Under the pieces are notes generated by a model that worked only from the letters and a program-made list of their open reading frames with translations, was not told the DNA's origin and did not search any database. DNA of 64,000 nt from Odontocerum albicorne (Eukaryota > Arthropoda > Insecta > Trichoptera > Odontoceridae): positions 4,378,217 to 4,442,216 of the forward strand of contig OX463859.1 in NCBI GenBank assembly GCA_949825065.1, in the 5' to 3' direction. Within the stretch, counting starts at the first letter, position 1; each line of letters opens with the position of its first letter. The position numbers and the translations under genes were made by a program. Of the stretch, positions 29,270 to 38,224 are shown piece after piece.

Positions 29270-30475
29270 TTAATCAATTTTTTTTTGTCTGATTTCATAT
29301 TTTTTCTTACTTATTATTGATAAGCGATATTAATAACCCTCAAATACCAAAAAACAAGTGTTTTGTGAGTTAATTATTTTTTGAACAGTTTCGTCTTTTG
29401 GGACTAAGAGCCTTTCAAGTTTAATCAATTTTTTTTTGTCTGATTTCACATTTTTTCTTATTTATTATTGATAAGCGATATAAATAACCCTCAAATACCA
29501 AAAAACAAGTGTTTTGTGAGTTAAATATTTTTTGCGCATTTTCCTCTATTGAGACTAAGAACGATTCAAGTTAAGTCAATTTTTTTTGTCTGATTTAAAA
29601 TTATTACATACTTATTATTGATAAGCGATATTAATACCCCTCAAATACCAAAAAACAAGCGTTTTGTGAGTTAAATATTTTTTGAGCAGTTTTGTCTTTT
29701 GGGACTAAGAACCTTTCAAGTTTAATCAATTTTTTTTTGTCTGATTTCACATTTTTTCTTATTTATTATTGATAAGCGATATAAATAACCCTCAAATACC
29801 AAAAAAAAGGTGTTTTGTGAGTTAAATATTTTTTGAGCAGTTTCGTCTTTTGGGACTAAGAACCTTTAAAGTTTAATCAATTTTTTTTTGTCTGATTTCA
29901 CATTTTTTCTTATTTATTATTGATAAGCGATATTAATAACCATCAAATACCAAAAAACAAGTGTTTTGTGAGTTAATTATTTTTTGAGCAGTTTCGTCTT
30001 TTGGGACTAAGAACCTTTCAAGTTTAATCAATTTTTTTTTGTCTGATTTCATATTTTTTCTTACTTATTATTGATAAGCGATATTAATAACCCTCAAATA
30101 CCAAAAAACAAGTGTTTTGTGAGTAAATTATTTTTTGAACAGTTTCGTCTTTTGGGACTAAGAGCCTTTCAAGTTTAATCAATTTTTTTTTGTCTGATTT
30201 CACATTTTTTCTTATTTATTATTGATAAGCGATATAAATAACCCTCAAATACCAAAAAACAAGTGTTTTGTGAGTTAAATATTTTTTGCGCATTTTCCTC
30301 TATTGAGACTAAGAACGATTCAAGTTAAGTCAATTTTTTTTGTCTGATTTAAAATTATTACATACTTATTATTGATAAGCGATATTAATACCCCTCAAAT
30401 ACCAAAAAACAAGCGTTTTGTGAGTTAAATATTTTTTGAGCAGTTTTGTCTTTTGGGACTAAGAACCTTTCAAGT
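29270..30475 (+). repeat. 5-mer duplication at the end of block 1 (offset 754 bp)
   Basis: The segment 29,270-29,720 repeats at 30,025-30,475. Both contain TTGAACAGTTTCG, AAGAGCCTTTC and the unusual ATTTAAAATTATTACATAC. The offset of 754 bp equals 5 monomers. The AAAAAAAAGGTG variant in this same part lies at 28,903, 29,809 and 30,715, spaced 906 bp (6 monomers), so 5-mer and 6-mer spacings overlap. Confidence 0.8.
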
Positions 30476-30924
30476 TTAATCAATTTTTTTTTGTCTTATT
30501 TCATATTATTACTTACTTATTATTGATAAGCGATATTAATCACCCTCAAATACCAAAAAACAAGTGTTTTGTGAATAAAATAATTTTTTGAGCAGTTTCG
30601 TCTTTTGGGACTAAGAACCTTTAAAGTTTAATCAATTTTTTTTTGTCTGATTTCACATTTTTTCTTATTTATTATTGATAAGCGATATAAATAACCCTCA
30701 AATACCAAAAAAAAGGTGTTTTGTGAGTTAAATATTTTTTGAGCAGTTTCGTCTTTTGGGACTAAGAACCTTTAAAGTTTAATCAAATTTTTTTTGTCTG
30801 ATTTCACATTTTTTCTTATTTATTATTGATAAGCGATATTAATAACCATCAAATACCAAAAAACAAGTGTTTTGTGAGTTAATTATTTTTTGAGCAGTTT
30901 CGTCTTTTGGGACTAAGAACCTTT

Positions 30925-30956
30925 CAAGTTTAATCAATTACAAGTTTAATCAATGA
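30925..30956 (+). repeat. 16-bp direct repeat at the block 1 / island border
   Basis: CAAGTTTAATCAATTA at 30,925-30,940 is followed at once by CAAGTTTAATCAATGA at 30,941-30,956, then CAAG again. The first copy is the normal end of the last monomer. The second sits outside the satellite. It could be a target-site duplication or replication slippage at the junction. Confidence 0.85.
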
Positions 30957-31325
30957 CAAGGTCATTCCGTATGCGAGTGGGGGCGCTCTTAGTAAACTCA
31001 ATTTATGGATACGATACAAAAAAAATATTTATTCACGATGGCGTAAATAATTAATCAGAAACATTTAATAAAAGTTTGTCAATTAATAACGAGTTTGTTA
31101 TTTTTCGCGATTGAATTAAAAATAAAGGAACCGTGTGAATAATGGATATTAACGTTTTAACCTCTCGAGTAGAAAGATATTAATCAAAATTTTAAAACAT
31201 CGTTTGTTCAGTTGGTAAAACATGTACCTAGCCGATAAATGATTTAATTGTGTGGTATCATCAGTAGATGTCATTGGTAGTCCAAATCCTGACATAATCT
31301 GGGAATATTCGAGAAATTATCACTG
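30957..31325. other. Island sequence with no recognised feature
   Basis: Unique-looking AT-rich DNA directly after the satellite. I see no reading frame, repeat or RNA-like fold that I can name. The first bases (GTGGGGGCGCTC near 30,979) are GC-rich compared with everything to the left. Confidence 0.5.
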
Positions 31326-31387
31326 CGCCCCAACCGCGGGGCCATACGCCATATGACTCAGTATTTCATGGCCCCACGGTTGGGGCG
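31326..31387. repeat. GC-rich inverted repeat (20-bp arms, 22-bp loop)
   Basis: The left arm 31,326-31,345 and right arm 31,368-31,387 are reverse complements with one mismatch (centre CCGCGG on the left, CCACGG on the right). The arms carry CCCCAACCG and GGGGCCAT, strikingly GC-rich in this AT-rich setting. It could form a stable hairpin, or the arms may be terminal inverted repeats of a collapsed element. No promoter, gene or clear target duplication was seen beside it. Confidence 0.85.
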
Positions 31388-31818
31388 GTACTCACGGAGA
31401 GGTTAAGAAGTAAATACAAACATACATACAATAAAGATTTTTTTTATTGAAGTAGGCAGAGACGACAGACCGCTAGATCTCGACACTCATTATTCGCTTC
31501 TTTTGCTTTCATTCACATTCTCATAAAATCCTTACATTTCTATGACGAGTCCTTTACTAGATAATTTAAGAAAATAAATTTTGCTAAATAAATTTGAAAT
31601 ATTCTAAATATCTATGTCCAAAGAAATAATAAAACCAAATGTATCATAGAAATGTTTCAAGTCGATACAGTGCACGCAAAAAAACCTAAATACAGTTTAA
31701 AGTTTTGTCGCATTTGGTATACTTTTTGGTCAGAGGATACTTCCTTTTTTCTACACAGTGTTATCTCGAAAAGGACATTTATTCACAGACATTGCTTCAT
31801 AAAGTGGTTTTCTCAATC
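31388..31818. other. Island sequence with no recognised feature
   Basis: AT-rich DNA without a supportable gene. An open frame begins near 31,705, but it runs straight into the 31-bp minisatellite and shows no protein family I know. A T8 run at about 31,438 followed by GAAGTAGGCAGAG might be the end of an old retroelement, but this is too weak to call. Confidence 0.4.
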
Positions 31819-31911
31819 CACATGATGGTGGAGTATTGCTTGTGTTATTCACATTATGGTGGAGTATTGCTTGTGTTATTCACATTATGGTGGAGTATTG
31901 CTTGTGTTATT
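31819..31911 (+). repeat. 31-bp minisatellite, 3 copies
   Basis: Units start at 31,819, 31,850 and 31,881. Each reads CACATTATGGTGGAG then TATTGCTTGTGTTATT. Unit 1 has CATGATGG in place of CATTATGG; units 2 and 3 agree. The array is flanked by ordinary AT-rich sequence. Confidence 0.92.
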
Positions 31912-32329
31912 TACTTTTACTCTACAATTCACATTTCCATTCTGAGAGTGTTCGAGTATTTTGGAAAACAAATGTTATAAAAATAAACGAAACTTTTGAC
32001 ACTAAGTTTTCGTAGGAAATAATCGAATTATGCAATATCCGAAAATGTTGTTCTCCCACTATTTTGTTTGGACACATAGAGATGATGATTGATTATTTCT
32101 TTTAATCATTAAAAATCACCTTCATTTCTTTTATCCTTTTAATATATATTACATCCTTATATTTTCATGTTATACAGTTCTTTATAAAAACGCATTTGTT
32201 TGTTAATTTGGCATATGATATACTGTGCCTAGAAAAGGAAAGTATCTCCAGAAACTGGTCGACTTATATCGAATAAATGGCCTAGTATAAAATTTAAAAC
32301 TAAAGTAATTTTTTTCTTGAATTTTAGTA
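31912..32329. other. Island sequence with no recognised feature
   Basis: AT-rich DNA between the 31-bp minisatellite and the left copy of repeat A. No coding frame of note, no tandem repeat and no tRNA-like boxes were seen. Confidence 0.45.
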
Positions 32330-32890
32330 AAGATGTTTGTTGCACTTTTAGCGTGTGTCCTAGTATGACGTGCTGATGATGATGTTGATGTTGACATCGC
32401 TATATTCGTTTTAGTCGAATTCTGTGTTTATTTTCGTTCGGGGTCATCAATTTAGCGGTATGCTTTAGTCGTACGTCGTGATGATTATGATTTGTCTTGT
32501 ATTTAAAATAAAATACGTCGATTCAGGAATGCGGGAAGTGAGAGTGAATAATAATAAATAGTAAACAGCAATGAATGGTCAAGTGAATAATAACAAGTGC
32601 CCTTTATTCAACGATAAGTAGGTATATATAGAATTTCAGAACGGGACGCGTGACTGCGTCCGCGGTATATCTCGATCTGACTCCTGCGCGTGCTGAGGTG
32701 GTCGCAAGCGCTGCGGATAATACAGTGGGTAGGATATTTATTGTCGAAACGGCGAGACGGCGTGATATGTTCTCTTTCTACCTTGGAATGCGATGTAAAT
32801 ATTATTTGCGTGTAAAAAGTGTTGACGTTCTGGTATGTGACAATTGTACATATCCAGAGGTTGATTCATCGGTCGTTGACCCTGCATGTT
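32330..32890 (+). mobile_element. Dispersed repeat A, plus-strand copy
   Basis: This segment has a diverged reverse-complement partner at 33,630-34,095. Shared landmarks, in order, are GTGTCCTA and GACGTGCTGATGAT (32,353-32,380), a TTCGTTTTA stretch, TCATCAATTTAGCGG (32,445), GTGATGATTATGATTTG (32,480), ATTCAGGAATGCGG (32,521) and, near the far end, TGGTATGTGACAAT (32,830) and GACCCTGCATGTT (32,878). A TATA-like GGTATATATAGAA lies at about 32,622 and the 150 bp after it are GC-rich. A GTG-initiated open frame at 32,650-32,892 exists but has no recognised domain. The element class is unknown; the tRNA-like head beside the other copy hints at a SINE body. Confidence 0.7.
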
Positions 32891-32954
32891 GACAATATTT
32901 TAGGGACGTGGGTACCCTACACACTTTATGGAGTCAGATTTACACAATTTTAAT

Positions 32955-33085
32955 GAAATTATTAAGACATTTATTTTTATTTCACCACTATTTTATTTGA
33001 GTTCACTGCCAGTTTCAAAGACCTCCGTCTTCATCGTCAGATGAAGATGAACTAAATTATGTCTATAATGTATTTTTCTTAAAGT
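32955..33085 (-). mobile_element. Dispersed repeat B, minus-strand copy
   Basis: Its reverse complement matches 34,240-34,372: AGTTCATCTTCA, CTGACGATGAAGACG, AGGTCTTTGAAACTGG and GTGAACTCAAATAAA occur in the same order in both. The sequence resembles the 3' ends of many insect non-LTR elements (a short CTGA-GAAGA dyad, GTCTTTGAAAC, then AAATAAA), so a LINE or SINE 3' tail is likely. That assignment is inference. Confidence 0.7.
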
Positions 33086-33107
33086 AATAGGTACAACAGA
33101 GGTTGAA

Positions 33108-33278
33108 AGGAGTGGTGGCTAATAAGGGAAGGGGAGTAGATAAACGTCAAAAGGATGGCTTTTGAACGGGAAACTAAAACATTTCAATAATAGTCCTCCG
33201 CTAAATGCTTCCGGTTCAAAAGTCACCCTTTTGACGTCTACCTTCTCCCCTACCCTTATTAGCCACTACTGCCCTCCT
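33108..33278. repeat. Imperfect inverted repeat
   Basis: The left arm at 33,108-33,170 (AGTGGTGGCTAATAAGG, ACGTCAAAAGG, CTTTTGAAC) is matched in reverse complement by 33,211-33,278 (GTTCAAAAG, CCTTTTGACGT, CCTTATTAGCCACTACT). The loop is about 40 bp. It may be the remnant of a small inverted-repeat transposon or two inverted copies of one fragment. Confidence 0.75.
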
Positions 33279-33539
33279 CCTCTTCAGTATTGTATTGTTT
33301 TAAAATGTTGCTGTATACAGTGCAGCCTGACGGGTTTATTGAAATGTGGCAGTCTCGTCCAACCAACCATAAAGATGTTAAAGATACCTTAATTATTAGC
33401 TTATTAGCCACTACTCCCCTCCTCCTCTTCAGTATTGTATTGTTTTAAAATGTTGCTGTATACAGTACAACCTGACGGGCTTATTGCAATGTGGCAGTCT
33501 CTTCCAACCAACCATAAAGATGTTAAAGACACTGTACCT
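33256..33539 (+). repeat. 145-bp tandem duplication
   Basis: Copy 1 (33,256-33,400) and copy 2 (33,401-33,539) both start TTATTAGCCACTACT and share TTGTTTTAAAATGTTGCTG, CCTGACGGG and CCAACCAACCATAAAGATG at an offset of exactly 145 bp. Around ten differences are visible, so the duplication is not recent. Copy 1 overlaps the right arm of the inverted repeat before it. Confidence 0.85.
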
Positions 33540-33629
33540 ACCTGTATACCTACCTAAATGAATTGTCAAAAATAACGAGTGAATTGTTAAAACACAAATA
33601 AATTAAATTAATTATTGTTGATTTAAACA

Positions 33630-34095
33630 TACAGGGTCATTGACCGATCAAGAATTCAATGATTGTTACACACCACAAACAACGACAATATTTACTATTT
33701 ACAGCGCGCAAATTGGCTAGCGATCTCCAAATATAAATAATTAACCTACCTGCCGTCCATGTGATAGAGCGAGGCAGATATATATATATATCCCATGTAT
33801 TCACTCACTGGTATAAATTGTCTGCACTATGCGAAATAAACATACATTTTATTGTCATCCAGTCAACTGTCAAGACTTTGTTATTTATTTACCTGCTGTC
33901 CACTTATCGATTTATATCCGCATTCCTGAGTCTATATTTATAAGTAAACAAATCAAGATCATCATGACTTATAGAAATAAGCAATCCGCTATATTGATGA
34001 TTCTGTACGAGAAGTAACGCAGAATCAGTTAAAACGAAGATAACGATATCGATATCAAAATCATCAGCACGTCCTAATAGGACACGTGCTACACT
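33630..34095 (-). mobile_element. Dispersed repeat A, minus-strand copy
   Basis: Reverse-complement partner of 32,330-32,890. Reading the minus strand from 34,095: GTGTCCTATTAGGACGTGCT, GATGATTTTGATATCG, TTCGTTTTAACTGATTCTG, TCATCAATATAGCGG, CATGATGATCTTGATTTG, ACTCAGGAATGCGG, and near the end TGGTGTGTAACAATC and GACCCTGTATGTT. Directly upstream on the same strand is a tRNA-like head (34,161-34,229), which the left copy lacks. A SINE with this body is the simplest reading. The copies are clearly old, with many substitutions and indels. Confidence 0.7.
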
Positions 34096-34160
34096 GATAG
34101 CGACCATCGTTACAACACCTTGAGCGGAAACCAAACTGGAATCCTTTTTAAAATATATCT

Positions 34161-34229
34161 GAGCTCCAGCGGGATTTGAACCCACAACCTCCGAGTTGGA
34201 TGACAGTCGTCTTACCACGGACACCATCC
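34161..34229 (-). mobile_element. tRNA-like SINE head (degenerate)
   Basis: The minus strand has a B box, GGTTCAAATCC (34,172-34,182), inside a 5-bp T stem GTGGG/CCCGC, and an A-box-like TGGTAAGACGAC (34,206-34,217) with the expected spacing. The acceptor ends GGTGTCC and GGAGCTC pair poorly, and no convincing anticodon arm forms, so a working tRNA is unlikely. Minus-strand sequence continues past GGAGCTC into repeat A. In known SINE families such a head supplies an internal RNA polymerase III promoter; here it is probably inactive. Confidence 0.65.
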
Positions 34230-34239
34230 TATTACAATT

Positions 34240-34372
34240 TTAAAAAATATATTTTAGACATTATAAAGTTCATCTTCACCTGACGAAGAAGACGTAGGTC
34301 TTTGAAACCGGTAGTGAAGTCAAATAAAACGATGTTGAGTGCAAAATAAAAAATAAGTCTTTTATTGATTTA
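34240..34372 (+). mobile_element. Dispersed repeat B, plus-strand copy
   Basis: Matches the reverse complement of 32,955-33,085. Landmarks are GTTCATCTTCACCTGACG (34,269), GAAGACGTAGGTCTTTGAA (34,289), ACCGGTAGTGAAG and TCAAATAAAACG, followed by an A-rich stretch. A third of the bases differ from the other copy in the A/T-rich flanks, while the core is well kept. It is probably a 3' tail of a non-LTR element or SINE. Confidence 0.7.
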
Positions 34373-34581
34373 ACCATATCTATTTATTTTTTAAAATTTT
34401 AATTAAATTTATAAAAATGATAAGCTGAGGTCGACTGTACGTAATAAAGGAAATGAAGTGGAAATTGGGAATGGTTTGTTTACGTGAATAAAACTGCTTT
34501 AGTGAAACTATTCAGATTACTTAGATAGCGAAATATTATTCCAACTTTTATGAGTATTTCTTATAATATAATTTTATCTTA

Positions 34582-34794
34582 GATGGCTTCCGTGGCCTTG
34601 TTTGTTAGACGCTTGACTGTCTCCTAGGGGTTTAGAGTTCGATTTTCGAAGGTACCCATAAAAAATCTGATAAATAATTTCGTTTGGTAAGAACATTCGC
34701 AAGCATCGAGTATCCGGCGGTAAGGAATACACATCGGGCTTAAGAAAGAGACTGTCGGCCATAATCGGCTAACTTCGGCTTTGTAAAGTGTCAT
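34582..34794 (+). mobile_element. SINE-like element with degenerate tRNA head
   Basis: An A-box-like stretch in TCCGTGGCCTTGTTTG (34,588) precedes a B-box-like GAGTTCGATTTTC (34,635-34,647). The downstream body holds GGTAAGAACATTCGCAAG, GTATCCGGCGGTAAGG and AAGAAAGAGACTGTCGG. The order of head and body fits a tRNA-derived SINE. The anticodon region does not fold well. Sequence from about 34,795 reads as LINE reverse transcriptase, so the element either ends there or sits against an older LINE. Confidence 0.55.
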
Positions 34795-35065
34795 CAATAT
34801 TGTATTGTTGCCCACCTTGACGTATGGATAAATTTGTGGAATGTCAATGTATGAAAGAAGGGGGAACGAATAATAAAAAATGAGTACATGATGGATGTTA
34901 TGAGTATTATGAAGAAAGGAACTAGAATATGGTTTGGACATGTGTCAATTAAAGACGAAAGAATGACTTGAGTTATACAAAAGATCAAGTTGTACGTGTA
35001 AGAGGTGGATGGAAGAAATATTGTTAGGTTATAAAAATTAGATTTTAAATTATGTAAAAGGGAGG
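34795..35065 (+). pseudogene. LINE reverse transcriptase C-terminal relic
   Basis: Plus-strand translation gives short pieces typical of the region after the RT core in insect non-LTR elements: VLLPTLTYG near 34,800, then NEYMMDVMS near 34,890 and TRIWFGHVSIKDERMT near 34,925. In related proteins these correspond to the LPTLTYG, IRNEYI and RLxWYGHV segments. Stops interrupt the reading (after TLTYG and after ERMT) and at least one frameshift is needed. It is a dead fragment with no catalytic residues. The overlapping minus-strand frames have no support. Confidence 0.6.
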
Positions 35066-35644
35066 AATAACAGAATATTGGGCTTGACAAGATGTGTAAA
35101 TTTAAATGTATAAGAGGCAAAAGCTTTGTGCTTGTAAAGATTTTGGAGATCAATTATCTCTGTCTACTCCATAACAGACACGTCATGACAATATTTATTT
35201 TCTCAAAACAGGCTTAGCCCAATTACTTTGAAAAATACAAGAAGTGTTAACATTAAAAAGAAAGAAAAATTATATAAAATTTAAAAAAATGTATATGCAT
35301 ACATACTATATATACACACAAACACACATACACATATATTCAAAGTCACTTAAGTACGTTGATGAGTGCTTTCTAACGCGCTCAATCTAAGAAGAAAATT
35401 TACTTTTGTTTTTAGTAATGTGATATGAAATATGTCAATATCCGAAGCAGTGTCCCGTTCAAAAGAGTTAAGGCCCTTCCAACAGGCATAGCGGCTGGAA
35501 GACCCGTTCTTGCGTATGTTATTGGGAACAGTTCTTGCTGGCGTAGTCTACGGTAATTGTTAGGAACATTTAACGTTTATCTTTGTAGTAATGCTGGATT
35601 GCTCACGTATGTATGAATCGTTATTGTTACTGCGGTCTACTATC
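35066..35644. other. No gene; short CA/TA microsatellite at 35,289-35,342
   Basis: AT-rich sequence between two LINE relics. It holds a mixed TA/CA tract (TATATATACACACAAACAC and neighbours) and, at 35,445-35,540, a less AT-rich patch (GGCCCTTCCAACAGGC). The minus strand from 35,644 down may still be decayed LINE 3' sequence, but I could not align it to known RT blocks. Confidence 0.45.
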
Positions 35645-36187
35645 ATAATCTTAGTTTTAACCTATTGATTTTCAAACCCAGTAGCCTGCTCTCATGTTCC
35701 ACCTTTTTAAGGAGCGTTGGCTTTTCTTCTTCTGATGTTGCAATTAACGTTGTGTCATATGCATATCTCAGATTTGAGAGTATTTTCCACCAATAGCAAT
35801 ACCGCCGTTCCAGTGTTCAAGTGCTTTCTTCATAATATATTCTTCATATAGGTTTAACAAATCGGGAGAGAGGATGCACCCTTGCCGTACACCCTTTTAC
35901 ATTTTAAACTGTTTGGACTTGATGTTATTGAAATTAACTGTTGCAGAACTATGTTGGTACAGTGACTCAATAAGGTTCACAAGGAGTGCTGGTACTCCCA
36001 TCTCTAGAAGTACGCGCCACAGTTTCTCCAATTTTACACAATCAAATGTTTTTTTATAATCTATGAAGCATAAAACTGCTGGCATCTGAAATTCACAGAA
36101 CTTTTCCATTAACTGTCGGAAACTGAGAATTTGTTCTTTTGTCCCTTTTTACTTATTTACTCCTGTCTGTTCTATTGCTATCTGCCA
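35645..36187 (-). pseudogene. LINE reverse transcriptase relic (core domain)
   Basis: Reading the minus strand from 36,187: EQTGVNK then KGTKEQILSFRQLMEKF, the motif A equivalent CFIDYKKTFDCVKLEKLW (about 36,075), then GVPALLVNLIESLYQHSS, a stop, KGVRQGCILSPDLLNLYEE (about 35,880), EYIMKKALEHWNGG, and after a frameshift NLRYAYDTTLIATSEEE (about 35,770) and KINRL. In the family, motif A supplies one catalytic Asp and motif C is YADD; here motif C reads YAYD. With two in-frame stops, a frameshift near 35,785 and a lost catalytic Asp, it cannot encode an active enzyme. It is related to, but distinct from, the relic at 38,685-40,917, because both hold the motif C segment. Confidence 0.85.
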
Positions 36188-36295
36188 ATTGATGCTAACT
36201 CACAGACGGGTTTTGACTAAACAAATTCATTTTTTACTTGCACATGATATGAGAGATACCTTCCTAGATGAACTTTTTTATGTAACTCGATAAAC

Positions 36296-36383
36296 TGAGG
36301 CTCGTGTATTACCAACGTGAGGCTCGTGCATTACCAACATGAGGCTCGTGCATTACCAGCATGAGGCTCGTGCATTACCAACA
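36296..36383 (+). repeat. 22-bp minisatellite, 4 copies
   Basis: Units start at 36,296, 36,318, 36,340 and 36,362, each close to TGAGGCTCGTGCATTACCAA plus two bases. Unit 1 has GTGTATT in place of GTGCATT; unit 3 has CCAGCA in place of CCAACA. Half-units containing CATTACCAGCATT follow to about 36,400. Confidence 0.92.
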
Positions 36384-36399
36384 TTTCATTACCAGCATT

Positions 36400-36972
36400 C
36401 AATTTACCAGGCTGAATCAACTATCTAATATATCAGGTACAAATTCAAGTCTCCTCTCATAACGTTTGCGTTAGAAGACCAGTCGCATATTTTCCACATG
36501 TAGCTAGGTCCTCTACTTCCATGTGGCTGGTCACACATTTTACAGCACCCATCCTAAATCCAGGTTGCCACCGGTTGTCAGTCGGATCATATGACTTGTT
36601 CCTCTATGTGTTTGTATTCATCATGGTAACAATCACTGTAACAATCTTGTAAATATAGCGCAGTGGTTTCCTCTGTTCTTGTACACCGCAGTACCATGCA
36701 GATTATTATCTAAAGTATACAACACCTAATTTAGGAGAACCTGCACCAACGAGCCCAGCCGGGTCCTTCAACCCCCGATCTCCCGTCAGTTCATGGCACC
36801 ACATCTCCAAGAGGGCTGGTTATCTCAATCTCGATACGGTACGACTATGTAGGGTTTACGTCGCAGAGGTGGGTGTGGAGTTGATAACAAGAGGCTAGAC
36901 AGTAAGTCATAACTTGCGCATCACAAACCTTGAACAAAATAGTAATAAATAAGTATTATGGAAGTAAAAAAA
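36400..36972. other. No recognised gene; less AT-rich stretch
   Basis: The base composition is more balanced than in the rest of the window, especially at 36,740-36,850 (GAGCCCAGCCGGGTCC, TCTCCCGTCAGTTC). A short imperfect inverted pair, CCACATGTAGCTAGG and CCATGTGGCTGG, lies at 36,495-36,535. No reading frame longer than a few dozen codons stands out. It could be old transposon or host sequence; I do not recognise it. Confidence 0.4.
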
Positions 36973-37296
36973 ATGTAAATCTAAGTTCTCGGATATAAAA
37001 TGTAAATCTAAGTTCTCGGATATAAAATGTAAATCTAAGTTCTCGGATATAAAATGTAAATCTAAGTTCTCGGATATAAAATGTAAATCTAAGTTCTCGG
37101 ATATAAAATGTAAATCTAAGTTCTCGGATATAAAATGTAAATCTAAGTTCTCGGATATAAAATGTAAATCTAAGTTCTCGGATATAAAATGTAAATCTAA
37201 GTTCTCGGATATAAAATGTAAATCTAAGTTCTCGGATATAAAATGTAAATCTAAGTTCTCGGATATAAAATGTAAATCTAAGTTCTCGGATATAAA
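36973..37296 (+). repeat. 27-bp minisatellite, 12 identical copies
   Basis: Twelve units of 27 bp start at 36,973 and every 27 bp to 37,270 (324 bp in all). Each is ATGTAAATCTAAGTTC followed by TCGGATATAAA. I see no difference among units. Because 27 is a multiple of 3, one plus-strand frame (CKSKFSDIK per unit) and two minus-strand frames stay open through the whole array, but a stop at 36,965 and the lack of an ATG in the plus frame argue against translation. Perfect identity suggests recent expansion or an assembly effect. Confidence 0.97.
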
Positions 37297-37708
37297 ATAA
37301 TAGATTTAATTTTATTAGATTAAAACTGATTCATAATTATTTTTTAAATTAATCATAATAAATAAATGAATAAAGAAATGTTGTAGGTTTTTTTTGTGTA
37401 AATATTTTATAAAATAAAAAAAACAGATGTTGATGATATAAAACCTTATCAGGGACTCCCAAATAACGAGCCATTAGGTTAATTTGATTAGTTTCAGCAG
37501 AAAGCCGGGGGTTTAATGCTAATTGATAAAATATAACATCATATTCCCGGAAAAACTTATATATCTAGGTACTTTGTGATAACACAGACGCGTGGGGGCG
37601 GTAAAAGGGCCGATACAAGGGGTAAAACCACCTGTTCGGAAAAAGTATTGAAAATATACAAGTTTTTATTACGCCGTTTAATAATTTAATCCACCCTTTT
37701 TTATATAA
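37297..37708. other. No recognised feature
   Basis: AT-rich sequence with one GC-rich patch at 37,590-37,620 (ACGCGTGGGGGCGG). No coding frame, tandem repeat or RNA-like boxes were found. Confidence 0.4.
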
Positions 37709-38112
37709 GTAATCTATAATACAAACGTTTGCCAAAGGCTATATCTATATACAAACTTACATCTCAAGAACTAATCTAATTTATATGTTTAAACTATGAA
37801 CTTACGTAAATTCCTGCATGCAATTTTATTTTCAATAATCTTCATGTTTTATTTCTTAGAACAAGTTAACACCTTCACAATAACTTATAACTAGATAACA
37901 ATTATTACAAGTAATCTATAATACAAACGTTTGCCAAAGGCTATATCTATATACAAACTTACATCTCAAGAACTAATCTAATTTATATGTTTAAACTATG
38001 AACTTACGTAAATTCCTGCATGCAATTTTATTTTCAATAATCTTCATGTTTTATTTCTTAGAACAAGTTAACACCTTCACAATAACTTATAACTAGATAA
38101 CAATTATTACAA
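37709..38112 (+). repeat. Perfect 202-bp tandem duplication
   Basis: Copy 1 (37,709-37,910) and copy 2 (37,911-38,112) both start GTAATCTATAATACAAACG and end GATAACAATTATTACAA. No mismatch was found on reading through both. The unit has no obvious coding content. It may be 3' flank or untranslated sequence of the Jockey-like fragment on the minus strand just beyond, but this is inference. Confidence 0.95.
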
Positions 38113-38224
38113 CTTATTATTTGATAACTAAATATTTAACAGGTATATGTTCACTCGTTCAGGTCACATGCATTTCATCACATTCACTAAGGTCTTGGTC
38201 ATCCCTCCTAATACTGTAAATTGA

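Larger units (their letters stand above)
1..30940 (+). repeat. Satellite array, block 1 (151-bp monomer)
   Basis: A head-to-tail array of an AT-rich monomer. The anchor GATAAGCGATAT recurs at 66, 217, 368, 520, 671, 823, 974, 1125, 1276, 1427, 1578 and 1729, so the period is 151-152 bp locally and about 150.8 bp over long distances. Each monomer has four A/T tracts: a T8-T9 run before GTCTG, a T6 run after CATA, an A6 run before CAAG, and a T6 run before GAGCAG. It also has two small dyads, CTTAT-TATTG-ATAAG and AAAACA-AG-TGTTTT. Two main variants alternate irregularly. Type A reads TGAGCAGTTTCGTCTTTTGG then AGAACCTTTCAAG; type B reads TGCGCATTTTCCTCTATTG then AGAACGATTCAAG. The array is cut by the window start and ends at 30,940. 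A centromeric or pericentromeric role is plausible but not shown. Confidence 0.97.

Noticed and set aside
1..30940. CRISPR-like array
   Set aside because: The repeats are about 151 bp and contiguous with no unique spacers, no cas genes are near, and the surroundings are eukaryotic.
32650..32892. 80-codon open frame starting at GTG
   Set aside because: There is no ATG, no recognised domain, and it lies within diverged repeat A; the partner copy at 33,630-34,095 does not keep it.
33904..34227. 107-codon minus-strand open frame containing SSNSEVVGSNPAG
   Set aside because: That peptide is what a tRNA-like T-arm region gives when translated. The frame covers the SINE head and repeat A, not a gene.
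34161..34229. Functional tRNA gene
   Set aside because: The A and B boxes and T stem are present, but the acceptor stem and anticodon arm do not pair properly, and the sequence continues as a dispersed repeat.
34574..35153. Three overlapping minus-strand open frames of 62-119 codons
   Set aside because: They lie opposite the SINE-like element and a plus-strand LINE relic and show no family resemblance.
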